Below, piece after piece: positions 1 to 5,871 of a stretch of 8,543 nt of DNA. The position numbers were made by a program, and so were the translations under genes. Position 1 is the first letter of the stretch; each line of letters begins with the position of its first letter. This DNA is from CAYSAA01 sp964428905 (GTDB taxonomy: Bacteria; Atribacterota; Phoenicimicrobiia; Phoenicimicrobiales; Stramentimicrobiaceae): the NCBI GenBank assembly GCA_964428905.1, contig CAYSAA010000015.1, positions 1 to 8,543 of the forward strand, written 5' to 3'. The notes below the pieces were generated by a model that saw nothing but the letters and a program-made list of their open reading frames with translations, was not told the DNA's origin and did no database searches.

Positions 1-2
1 CC

Positions 3-158
3 GCCCTGGTGCAGCTTGCTTTTATCGGACAGTCCCGGCAGGTTTCTAAATTACGATACCGAATTTTCTTGACCAATATATTTTTCCAAGCTCTGCAGAA
101 AGAGGATATTCTGGTTCCGGTCTTTACCCGAGATATAGGATATGCTATTTACCTTTAG
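3..158 (+). CDS. C-terminal fragment of a probable transposase (cut by window edge)
   Basis: An open frame enters from the left edge and stops with TAG at 156-158, giving about 51 residues that end in the residues TRDIGYAIYL. The piece is basic and hydrophobic (for example SRQVSKLRYRIF) and reads as real protein. I do not recognise a diagnostic catalytic motif because only the tail is present. The transposase call is inferred from position: 48 bp beyond the stop lies a 35-bp sequence that recurs in inverted orientation 7.3 kb away, as expected if this is the 3' end of an insertion-sequence gene followed by its terminal repeat. The IS family cannot be assigned. An unrelated chromosomal gene truncated by the IS is possible but less likely. 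Confidence 0.45.
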   Translation, partial: ALVQLAFIGQSRQVSKLRYRIFLTNIFFQALQKEDILVPVFTRDIGYAIYL

Positions 159-206
159 CTTTCTTTTATATTATTAATTATGCTTTCATTTTGCCATGTT
201 ATGTAC

Positions 207-241
207 TGTTAGGCAAGAAAAAGATGAGTTTTCACACAGTC
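207..241 (+). repeat. Left copy of a 35-bp inverted repeat, probable IS terminal end
   Basis: The sequence running from TGTTAGGCAA to TTTTCACACAGTC is the reverse complement of 7501-7535 with 33 of 35 positions matching. It follows a probable transposase stop codon by 48 bp and sits just before the promoter region of the XRE operon. I read it as the right end of an IS lying to the left. The exact outer boundary (near 241) is not defined because no target duplication is visible. Confidence 0.6.
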
Positions 242-278
242 GACGTCCCTATGCTTCCCACCCCTGTTTCCTCAATAA

Positions 279-318
279 TGTCATAAAAATCTTCATATTA
301 AGCATTGATTTTATGACA
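279..318. promoter_or_regulatory. Inverted-repeat operator overlapping the XRE operon promoter
   Basis: The left arm TGTCATAAAAATC (279-291) and right arm GATTTTATGACA (307-318) are reverse complements over 12 bp, with one extra A bulged in the left arm and a 15-bp spacer. The right arm covers part of the -35 box and the following spacer, so a bound dimer would block RNA polymerase. The position directly upstream of an XRE-family regulator points to autoregulation. No T-run follows, so it is not a terminator. Binding is inferred, not shown. Confidence 0.6.
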
Positions 319-333
319 AGAATAGCATATACT
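305..333 (+). promoter_or_regulatory. Sigma-A-type promoter of the XRE-ImmA-PIN operon
   Basis: TTGATT at 305-310 and TATACT at 328-333 are separated by exactly 17 bp, close to the sigma-A consensus. An overlapping alternative -10, TATAAA at 333-338, is also possible. Transcription would start near 340, leaving a leader of about 27 nt containing the AAAGGAGG ribosome binding site at 353-360. The -35 box lies inside the inverted-repeat operator. Confidence 0.6.
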
Positions 334-366
334 ATAAATAGGGTAAAAAGCGAAAGGAGGATTTTA

Positions 367-717
367 ATGATGTTTGATATGGAAGCTATTGGAGCTAATA
401 TAAAAGCATTACGAGAAAATGCCGGGTTGGGACAAAAACACATTGCCGGTTATCTTGGTGTAGACCAAAGTCTAATTTCAAAATTTGAATCAGGAGAACG
501 TGCAATTAGTTCGGATATGCTAGATAAAATTGCAGTTTTATTTTGCTGTCCGGTATCAATAATTACATCACCAGATGAGTGTAAATCACCTATAAGCTTA
601 GCTTTTCGCACTTTGGGCATTGACTGTGAAGATCTAAAAGATTTGGCTGTAATCAATAGAATTGCATTGAACCAAATACAGATGGATAAAATCGCCGGAG
701 GTACAATGAATGATTGA
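367..717 (+). CDS. XRE-family helix-turn-helix regulator, partner of ImmA protease
   Basis: A 116-residue cytoplasmic DNA-binding protein. The Cro/C1-type helix-turn-helix spans about residues 9-63, with the recognition part QKHIAGYLGVDQSLISKFES typical of the family. The C-terminal tail (about 79-109, FRTLGIDCEDLKDLAVINRI then NQIQMDKI) resembles the conserved tail of XRE proteins paired with COG2856 proteases, and may be the protease or partner contact. The frame is open back to 196, but AAAGGAGG at 353-360 sits 6 nt before ATG 367 (9 nt before a second ATG at 370), so the true start is 367 or 370. It overlaps the protease gene by 8 bp. Known parallels: ImmR of ICEBs1 is cleaved by ImmA, and Xre-COG2856 pairs were predicted as toxin-antitoxin-like modules. 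It is likely an autorepressor acting on 279-318; the exact role is inferred. Confidence 0.9.
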   Translation: MMFDMEAIGANIKALRENAGLGQKHIAGYLGVDQSLISKFESGERAISSDMLDKIAVLFCCPVSIITSPDECKSPISLAFRTLGIDCEDLKDLAVINRIALNQIQMDKIAGGTMND

Positions 718-1465
718 TAAGATGGCTTTAAGTAATAAGGCATCCAGTGTCAGAAAAAAGTTAGGAGAAGATAATACTTCTCCTATTGACATTTTTGCTT
801 TAATATATACGCTTGAAAAGGTGACATTAGTCAAGTATCCATTGGGAGAAAAAATAAGTGGTGCATGTCTAAAAAATAATACATCTACAGTAATAGCTGT
901 AAATTCAAGTATGTCTTACGGTCGACAGAGGTTCTCGCTGGCTCACGAGTTATATCATCTTTATTTTGATGAATATATGACCTCAACAATTTGTCCAAGT
1001 AAAATTGGGGGCGGCAACCAAACAGAAAAGTCCGCTGATCAGTTTTCATCTTATTTACTAATACCTCCACCGGCTTTATACGAAAAAATCCAAGAGATAA
1101 AAAGCACAGAAAATCGGAAATTAGCAATCAAAGATGTTATAAGATTGGAGCAGTATTTTGGTGTCAGCAGACAGGCGATGCTTTGTCGTTTACAGGAAGA
1201 AGGTGAACTGTCTCAGTCTGATGCTGCAGATATGCAGAAGGATGTCATCATCTCTGCCGCCAAGTTAGGGTATGAGGCTTCTTTGTATAAATCTACTCCG
1301 GAGTATGAAAATAAGGGAACTTATGGCTATTACATAAAACAAGCTGAAAATCTTTTGCAATCCGATGTTATATCTACCGGAAAATATGAAGAGTGGCTAT
1401 TAGATGCTTTTCGTGATGACATTGTGTATGGTGATGAGATGAAGCGAGGCGAATTAATTGACTGA
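710..1465 (+). CDS. ImmA/IrrE-family zinc metallo-endopeptidase (COG2856)
   Basis: A 251-residue soluble protease. The zinc motif HELYH is at residues 79-83 in the family-typical context RQRFSLAHELYHLYF, with E80 as catalytic base. E106 in EKSADQFSSYLLIPP is the likely third zinc ligand, matching the family pattern ExxA(N/D)xFAxxLLxP. Residues 143-163 form a short helix-turn-helix-like segment (YFGVSRQAMLCRL), also usual after the catalytic core. Residues about 170-251 are an extra domain (GYEASLYKSTPEYENKGTYG, then EEWLLDAFRDDIVYG) of unknown function, possibly contacting the PIN protein. ATG 710 has GGAGG at 697-701 and overlaps the XRE gene by 8 bp, and the downstream gene also overlaps by 8 bp, implying translational coupling. 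By analogy with ImmA, DdrO-cleaving IrrE and relatives, the XRE protein is the expected substrate. The triggering signal is unknown. Confidence 0.92.
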   Translation: MIDKMALSNKASSVRKKLGEDNTSPIDIFALIYTLEKVTLVKYPLGEKISGACLKNNTSTVIAVNSSMSYGRQRFSLAHELYHLYFDEYMTSTICPSKIGGGNQTEKSADQFSSYLLIPPPALYEKIQEIKSTENRKLAIKDVIRLEQYFGVSRQAMLCRLQEEGELSQSDAADMQKDVIISAAKLGYEASLYKSTPEYENKGTYGYYIKQAENLLQSDVISTGKYEEWLLDAFRDDIVYGDEMKRGELID

Positions 1466-1988
1466 TTCGCTTTTCTTTGACACTGATTGTATTTCCGCTT
1501 TTTTATGGGTTAAGAATGAGAGCCTATTGCCGCAGTTATATCCGGGGAGAATCGTAATTCCAGGGCCAGTTTACGAAGAATTATCCAATCCAAAAATAGT
1601 ACATTTGAAAGTACGTATTGATGCCTTGGTTTCCGTTGGTCAGGCTGAGATTGTTGAAATTATAGTTGGAACAAAAGAATACAATATGTTTTATAAATTG
1701 GCTGTCGAACCAGATCAAGGTCAAAAATTAATTGGCAGGGGTGAGGCTTCATCAATAGCTTTAGCAAAAGAAAATGACGGTATTGTTGCCAGTAATAACT
1801 TACGTGACATTAGTATTTATATTGAGGAGTTTCAATTAAAGCATATAACCACAGGAGAAATTCTTATTAATGCATATAATAAAGAATTGATTACTGAGGT
1901 TGACGGAAATACAATTTGGGCTTCCATGTTAGCCAAACGAAGGAAATTGGGGGCTGCCAGTTTTTCTGGCTTCCTTAAAAGTAAATAA
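1458..1988 (+). CDS. PIN-domain nuclease-like protein, third gene of the XRE-ImmA operon
   Basis: A 176-residue protein with a PIN-fold acidic set: D8 in LFFDTDCIS, E40/E41 in PVYEELSNP, E96 in GRGEASSIALA and D117 in ASNNLRD. These are the spacing and contexts expected of a magnesium-dependent PIN ribonuclease active site. Residues about 125-176 form a variable C-terminal tail with a basic end (LAKRRKLG). The start is TTG at 1458, with GAGG at 1446-1449 eight nt upstream. No in-frame ATG gives a better start, and the 8-bp overlap with the protease gene matches the upstream junction. PIN proteins are commonly toxins that cut tRNA, rRNA or mRNA. In this operon it is the best candidate for the toxin or effector, kept low by TTG initiation and XRE repression. 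Target, and whether XRE or ImmA neutralises it, are unknown. Confidence 0.85.
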   Translation: MTDSLFFDTDCISAFLWVKNESLLPQLYPGRIVIPGPVYEELSNPKIVHLKVRIDALVSVGQAEIVEIIVGTKEYNMFYKLAVEPDQGQKLIGRGEASSIALAKENDGIVASNNLRDISIYIEEFQLKHITTGEILINAYNKELITEVDGNTIWASMLAKRRKLGAASFSGFLKSK

Positions 1989-2028
1989 ATAAAAGAGCCA
2001 TGTAAATAACCATTAAGGGAAAATCATG

Positions 2029-2073
2029 GGGGTCTATAATTGAAAAATAACACCGCAGCTAACTTGATAATAG
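2029..2073 (+). repeat. 45-bp dispersed repeat, copy 1
   Basis: The stretch beginning GGGGTCTATAATTG and ending TTGATAATAG matches 7561-7605 in the same orientation at 43 of 45 positions. It lies just upstream of the tandem 22-bp repeats and the transposase fossil. Its GGGGTC opening resembles motifs often found beside REP-associated IS200-like transposases, so it may be part of a decayed REP or miniature element. It is not coding. Confidence 0.75.
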
Positions 2074-2076
2074 CAC

Positions 2077-2121
2077 AAAACTACAGGGGACGGTTCTCCA
2101 AAACTACAGGGGACGGTTCTC
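2077..2121 (+). repeat. Two tandem 22-bp REP-like units
   Basis: Two identical 22-bp units (2077-2098 and 2100-2121), each containing CTACAGGGGACGGTTCTC, are separated by a single C. Related degenerate motifs occur at 5872-5883 (GGGATGGTTCTC) and 7487-7496 (ACAGGGGGCG). The CAGGGGACGGTTCTC motif is one I associate with Firmicute genomes carrying REP-associated tyrosine transposases. The second unit runs straight into the transposase fossil. Confidence 0.75.
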
Positions 2122-2329
2122 TATATCAGACAAATTTATCTTAATTATATACCAAAGCATCCCTGAAAAAGATTTTTCAGGCAAACAATAAAGAGAAATA
2201 GAAATATACCAGGCTAACCAAGAGTATGGTTATACTCTATAAGAGATTTGGCAATATCCTGGTTTGTATTTTACAACTGTAAGTAAGATAATAAAAAAGT
2301 GGAAAATAAAGGAAACTGATAATTCAAGA
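2110..2329 (+). pseudogene. Decayed C-terminus of an IS200-like REP-associated transposase, copy 1 (long direct repeat)
   Basis: This 220-bp stretch is roughly 85-90% identical by eye to 5872-6090 in the same orientation. One frame, broken by stops, reads through peptides such as REIEIYQANQEYGYTL, then stop, then EIWQYPGL and FTTVSKIIKKWKIKE. That resembles the C-terminal helix-turn-helix of REP-associated tyrosine transposases (pattern YGYTLKEIGxYLGLHYSTVSRIIK). It therefore looks like two dead fragments of the same transposase family. The catalytic HUH and tyrosine regions are absent. A perfect 7-bp hairpin (2221-2238) exists only in this copy, arguing against a conserved RNA function. Confidence 0.6.
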
Positions 2330-2393
2330 TCTGATTCTATATATTGCACTTAAACAAAATTAAAAGAATGAAAGATATGTAAGGAGAATAGAA

Positions 2394-2855
2394 ATGGGAA
2401 AAATTGAAGAAAAAATTAAGTCTATTGGTATTATTCTTCCGGAAATACCCAAACCCATTGGTTCTTATGTGCCTTGCGTGCAAACAGGTAAATTAGTTTA
2501 TACTTCTGGGCAAGGATGCAAAAGAGCCGGTCAGCTGGTCTATCAGGGAAAATTAGGAAAAGATATTACTATCGAGGAGGGTTATGACGCTGCAAAAATT
2601 GCTATTATCAACGCTTTGGCCATACTGCAAGGACATTTAGGCAGTTTAGATAAGATCAAAAGAATTGTTAAGCTATTGGGATTTGTGGCTTGTGTTCCGG
2701 AATTTGACCAACAACCAAAGGTTATCAATGGTGCATCAGACCTCTTGCTGGAAATTTTTGGTGAAAAAGGTCAACATGCTCGTTCAGCAATTGGAACTAA
2801 TGCGCTTCCATCCAATATACCTGTTGAAATTGAAATGATTGCCGAAGTGGAATAG
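2394..2855 (+). CDS. RidA/YjgF/YER057c/UK114-family protein
   Basis: A 153-residue cytoplasmic protein. RidA relatives hydrolyse reactive enamine/imine intermediates (such as 2-aminoacrylate) released by PLP enzymes, usually as trimers. The sequence shows the family pattern: VYTSGQ at 35-40, then HARSAIGTNALP with R130, and VEIEMIAEVE with E145. R130 and E145 are 15 residues apart, the same spacing as the catalytic R105 and neighbouring E120 of E. coli RidA, so deaminase activity is plausible. It is longer than classical RidA (about 128 residues) because of about 25 extra N-terminal residues, which fits the 150-residue subgroup of the family. ATG 2394 has AAGGAG at 2381-2386. The methyltransferase gene begins 34 nt after the stop and may be co-transcribed. 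Exact substrate unknown. Confidence 0.9.
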   Translation: MGKIEEKIKSIGIILPEIPKPIGSYVPCVQTGKLVYTSGQGCKRAGQLVYQGKLGKDITIEEGYDAAKIAIINALAILQGHLGSLDKIKRIVKLLGFVACVPEFDQQPKVINGASDLLLEIFGEKGQHARSAIGTNALPSNIPVEIEMIAEVE

Positions 2856-2889
2856 AACACAATTATAAAGTTGATTTTGTAGAAATGAT

Positions 2890-3525
2890 ATGGATAGAAC
2901 GAAGAAATTTTGGAATAAAGAAGCTAAGAACTATGATAAGCAGGTTAATGAGAAATACAAGGAAACTTATCAAGATACCATTAGATTAACTAAAAAGTAT
3001 CTCCGGTCAGATCAAACTGTTTTTGATTATGCTTGTGGGACTGGCATTATAACCATTGAACTTTCTAAATATGTCCATAAAATGATTGCCATTGACATTT
3101 CGGATAAGATGATTGAACTAGCCAAAGATAAAGCAGAAAAGAAAAAGCTTACAAATATTGACTTTATAGTCGCGGATGTCTTTGATCCGAAATTTGATGG
3201 GATAAAGGTCGATGCATTGCTGGCATTTAATATCCTTTATTTTGTAGAAGACTTAGAACAAACCCTCAAAAGAATACAGGAATTATTACTACCGGGAGGT
3301 CTTTTTATATCGGCAACAGATTGTCTTGGGGAAACAAAATCTTTCCGGGATTTTCTTATATCTTTGTTATCAAAGATCGGTGTTTTCCCTCTCATAAAAA
3401 GATATACAACTAAACAGTTGATAAATTACATAACGAAACAGGAATTTAAAATTATTGAGAAACAAAACTTATTTCAAAATCCTCCCAATTATTTTATCGT
3501 AGCCCAAAAACCTGGGAGAGAATAA
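2890..3525 (+). CDS. Class I SAM-dependent methyltransferase, substrate unknown
   Basis: A 211-residue soluble protein with a Rossmann-type SAM-binding fold. Motif I is VFDYACGTG (44-52), the acidic end of strand 2 is IAIDIS with D69, the adenine-contacting region is VADVFD (94-99), and strand 4/5 features are LAFNILYFVEDLEQTL (111-126) and LLPGG (133-137). This is the UbiE/COG2226-like small methyltransferase pattern, but nothing indicates a specific acceptor. The ATG at 2890 lacks a good Shine-Dalgarno sequence; only GTAGAAATGAT precedes it, so translation may be weak or depend on the upstream RidA-like gene, whose stop is 34 nt away. The C-terminal 60 residues (from about 150) are family-variable. 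No terminator follows. Confidence 0.88.
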   Translation: MDRTKKFWNKEAKNYDKQVNEKYKETYQDTIRLTKKYLRSDQTVFDYACGTGIITIELSKYVHKMIAIDISDKMIELAKDKAEKKKLTNIDFIVADVFDPKFDGIKVDALLAFNILYFVEDLEQTLKRIQELLLPGGLFISATDCLGETKSFRDFLISLLSKIGVFPLIKRYTTKQLINYITKQEFKIIEKQNLFQNPPNYFIVAQKPGRE

Positions 3526-3531
3526 TTTTTT

Positions 3532-3558
3532 GAAATTGGTTAAGATTTTTGGGAATAG
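3532..3558 (+). pseudogene. Possible 3' scrap of a second VOC (glyoxalase-like) gene
   Basis: The 27 bases match the last nine codons of the VOC gene at 5792-5818 at 24 positions, including a 15-base run through GATTTTTGGGAATAG. In frame they read EIG, stop, DFWE, stop, against EIGSDFWE, stop. This suggests the tail of a lost paralogue or a duplication remnant. The match is short, so coincidence cannot be excluded. Confidence 0.4.
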
Positions 3559-3719
3559 AAAAATTTGTGGTTCTAAAGACATCGAAATTTTCTTAGAGCA
3601 GTTGCTACTGTTGTCTGATGAGCTATGAAATTAGCATTAATAATAATGGGAATGAATAGACAGGTAATTTTTTATACTTATACACTTTTTATATCAATCG
3701 TTTAATGAAAACCAGGATA

Positions 3720-3728
3720 TGATATAAT
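3720..3728 (+). promoter_or_regulatory. Extended -10 promoter of the acetyltransferase gene
   Basis: TGATATAAT at 3720-3728 is an extended -10 (TGn plus a perfect TATAAT). No good -35 is seen at the right distance (about 3700-3705 reads GTTTAA), which extended -10 promoters tolerate. Transcription would start near 3735, giving a leader of about 33 nt that holds the AAAGGAG site at 3753-3759. It makes the acetyltransferase independent of the methyltransferase upstream. Confidence 0.55.
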
Positions 3729-3767
3729 GTCAATGCAAAAATTTCACGAAACAAAGGAGTTGACATA

Positions 3768-4283
3768 ATGATAGAAAATCTTTTAATCAGAGATGAAAAA
3801 AGCAGTGATTTTCAGGCAATTTCCGATGTGACCATGGCTGCCTTTGAAAATTTGGAAATCAGTAATCATACGGAACAGTTCATTATCGAGGCACTGAGAT
3901 CTGCTCATGCCCTGACTGTATCATTGGTCGCAGAGGTAAACAGACATGTGGTAGGGCATATTGCTTTTTTTCCGGTGAGTATGTCAGACGACACAAGAGA
4001 CTGGTACGGATTAGGTCCGGTTTCAGTACATCCGGACTTTCAGCGCAGGGGAATTGGCAAGGCTCTGATAAATGAAGGGCTATCACGTTTGAAAGCTCTT
4101 AAGGCAAAAGGCTGTTGCCTGGTCGGACATCCACAGTATTACCGACAATTTGGGTTTGAGAATGTGAAAGGGCTTTCTCACGAAGGCGTTCCCCAGGAAG
4201 TCTTCTTTGTTCTTTTGTTTGACGGAAATATCCCCCAAGGGCAAGTCACATTTCACGAAGCATTCAAGTGCTCGGAATTTTAG
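3768..4283 (+). CDS. GNAT-family N-acetyltransferase (YhbS-like, COG3153)
   Basis: A 171-residue protein that should transfer acetyl from acetyl-CoA to an amine. The N-terminus starts the fold (NLLIRDEKSSDFQAISDV). Strand 4 and motif A, GPVSVHPDFQRRGIGKAL (83-100), carry the acetyl-CoA pyrophosphate loop Q92-R93-R94-G95-I96-G97. GHPQYYRQFGF (120-130) is the motif B region typical of the YhbS-type subgroup. ATG 3768 has AAAGGAG at 3753-3759 with 8-nt spacing. The broken peptidase gene begins 34 nt after the stop and was probably co-transcribed. The substrate is unknown; relatives act on small molecules or protein N-termini. Such single-gene acetyltransferases are common cargo of mobile regions. 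Confidence 0.9.
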   Translation: MIENLLIRDEKSSDFQAISDVTMAAFENLEISNHTEQFIIEALRSAHALTVSLVAEVNRHVVGHIAFFPVSMSDDTRDWYGLGPVSVHPDFQRRGIGKALINEGLSRLKALKAKGCCLVGHPQYYRQFGFENVKGLSHEGVPQEVFFVLLFDGNIPQGQVTFHEAFKCSEF

Positions 4284-4317
4284 AAAATTGGTTTGGCAAA
4301 GACTGGAGGAATAAAAA

Positions 4318-5235
4318 TGGATAAACAATTACTTTATGACCGTTGTTTAGCTTATATGGAAAAATCGCCAAAGAACAGCTTATGCCTAAAAACTTCGTGT
4401 TTTATAATCCGGAAGAACATCAGCAAATAATATCCTCTTTGGAAAATAGTAAGGTAAAAGCTATCATTAGTGCTACGGGCAGAAATCCTTCGCTCGCCGG
4501 GGGCGTATATCCCTTTCCCCTTATTGAGGATGGTGATTTTAATATACCTTCGGTCTATATGACTGAAGAAGAAGGAATGAGGCTAATTTCCTCTATTGGG
4601 AAACAGGCTATTCTTAAATCAGTTTCCAAAAGGATACCCAGTAATGGATGTAATGTTATTGGCAATATTGGGAAAGAAGCTTCTGAAAGAATAGTTATCA
4701 CTGCTCATATTGATGCAAAAAAGGATCACCCAGAGCCACAAATAACGCTACAGGAGTAGCAGTTTTATTAATTCTAGCAGAACTTTTAAAAGATTATTCA
4801 GGAAACAAGCAAATAGAAATAGTCGCTCTTAATGGAGAAGATTACTATGCTGCCTCCGGCCAGATGAATTATATCAAGGAAAACCGAGGAAATTTTAACA
4901 ATATTTTGCTTAATATTAATATTGATGGAGCAGCCTATAAAGAAGGTAAAACAACTTTTTCTTTTTTTGATTTGTCAGAAGATTTTCTTCAAAAAGCTAT
5001 GAAGACCATTAATGGTTTTCCCAATATTACCGAAGGCATAAAATGGTCACAGGGAGACCATAGTATTTTTTTACAATATGGCAGACCGGCAATGGCCATC
5101 TCTTCACAGTGGTTCACGGAAAATAGTGAAGGCCAAAATATAACCCATACCTCAAAGGATAATTTAGAGATAGTAGATTTTGCCAAGGTTATTGAAATAG
5201 CAGAAGCAATAAATGAATTAGTTCGGGAATTGTAA
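4318..5235 (+). pseudogene. M28-type zinc aminopeptidase gene broken by two frameshifts
   Basis: GGAGG at 4306-4310 precedes ATG 4318, whose frame encodes MDKQLLYDRCLAYMEK and soon meets a stop. The homologous reading continues in another frame from about 4360 (KEQLMPKNFVFYNPEEHQQI) to a stop at 4757-4759, then in the original frame from about 4735 (NNATGVAVLLILAELLKDY) to 5235. Joined, it gives about 300 residues with M28 hallmarks: HID at 4706-4714 (first zinc-ligand His), NNATGV, NGEDYY (glutamate/aspartate pair), DGAAYKEG, WSQGDHSIF and ITHTSKDN (late His ligand). The bridging Asp expected in the DNATGV position is Asn, which would impair metal binding. With no signal peptide it was probably intracellular. 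Two intact-looking fragments remain (TTG 4343-4759 and ATG 4864-5235), but neither holds a full active site. Sequencing error could fake the frameshifts. Confidence 0.75.
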
Positions 5236-5275
5236 GGTTTGAAAATATGAAAGTAAAACAGTTTTATTTATAAAG

Positions 5276-5393
5276 CCCGTGTCCATCGCTTAACAGCGAT
5301 TACCTGGCTGTGGCCATTCGGCTTCCGCCAAAATTGGCTCCTGTTGGCCGCTAACTTCGGGTACTCGCGGGAAGTTATCTGCAATTTTACGGA
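5276..5393. repeat. GC-rich, hairpin-rich intergenic element
   Basis: Bases 5281-5380 are about 55% GC, against roughly a third in neighbouring DNA, with sharp edges. It contains ATCGCT-TAAC-AGCGAT (5285-5300, perfect 6-bp stem), TAACTTC (5352-5358) pairing with GAAGTTA (5371-5377, 7-bp stem), CCAA-AA-TTGG, and CCGT/ACGG near its ends. No frame codes for a convincing protein. It sits between the broken peptidase and the VOC gene, ending about 27 bp before the latter's start. It looks like an inserted dispersed repeat or recombination site. An integron attC site was considered: GCTTAAC at 5288-5294 fits one core box, but GTTATCT at 5374-5380 does not fit the other well. Function unknown. Confidence 0.55.
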
Positions 5394-5419
5394 TAAGATA
5401 TGGCTAAGAAAGGAATATC

Positions 5420-5818
5420 ATGAAAGTTAAATTTGATATGATAGGTTTGTTTGTAAATAATCTCTCTACTATGGTTTATTTCTACAATAAAATAATTGGT
5501 ATTGATATCGAATGGGACGGAGAAGGCCCGTATGCAGAATTTAAACATAAGGGAATCCGATTCGTCATGTATGAAAGAAAGATGCTCCCTAAACTTCTGG
5601 GAAAACGGCCTTCATTCACAACTGGAATAAATGGCACATTTGAACTAGCCATTAATGTTGGTAAACCAGAGAATGTTGATATCTTTTATAAAAAGATGAT
5701 AGAGAATGGAGCTAAAGAAGTATATGCACCAAGAAATGAACCATGGAAAATGCGTTCATCTATGATAACCGATCCAGAAGGAAATTTAATTGAAATAGGG
5801 TCAGATTTTTGGGAATAG
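5420..5818 (+). CDS. VOC-superfamily (glyoxalase/bleomycin-resistance fold) protein
   Basis: A 132-residue small cytoplasmic protein with the paired beta-alpha-beta-beta-beta modules of the vicinal oxygen chelate fold. The first module begins IGLFVNNLSTMVYFYNKIIG (8-27). The second covers GTFELAINV (72-80), where E75 is a candidate metal ligand, to MITDPEGNLIEIGS (115-128), the conserved closing strand with E125. The first-module position usually occupied by His is not His, so it may not be a true glyoxalase I; it could bind a drug, or act on another small molecule. ATG 5420 has AAAGGA at 5408-5413. It stands alone, flanked by the GC-rich element and by the second transposase fossil. Its last codons recur as a scrap at 3532-3558. 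Confidence 0.87.
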   Translation: MKVKFDMIGLFVNNLSTMVYFYNKIIGIDIEWDGEGPYAEFKHKGIRFVMYERKMLPKLLGKRPSFTTGINGTFELAINVGKPENVDIFYKKMIENGAKEVYAPRNEPWKMRSSMITDPEGNLIEIGSDFWE

Positions 5819-5871
5819 CCATGGGAACGATCCAACAATAGCGACTATGCGGTTCCGACTGGACGATACAT

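Noticed and set aside
196..366. N-terminal extension of the XRE protein from ATG 196
   Set aside because: It would run through the IS end, operator and promoter. A strong ribosome site at 353-360 marks ATG 367 or 370.
1956..1970. Hairpin GCCAG-TTTTT-CTGGC at the end of the PIN gene
   Set aside because: The T-run is the loop rather than downstream of the stem, and it lies inside coding sequence, so it is not a terminator.
2221..2238. Perfect 7-bp hairpin AGAGTAT-GGTT-ATACTCT as terminator or RNA motif
   Set aside because: No T-run follows, and the second copy of the repeat does not preserve it, so it is incidental to a decayed coding sequence.
3759..3765. TTGACA as a -35 box just before the acetyltransferase start
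   Set aside because: It overlaps the ribosome binding region, and any -10 would fall inside the gene.
3883..4328. Reverse-strand open frames opposite the acetyltransferase
   Set aside because: They have no ribosome sites or recognisable domains and mirror the coding strand's codon pattern.
5276..5393. Firm call of an integron attC site
   Set aside because: Only one core box fits the RYYYAAC/GTTRRRY pattern; the other does not, and no integrase is in the window.
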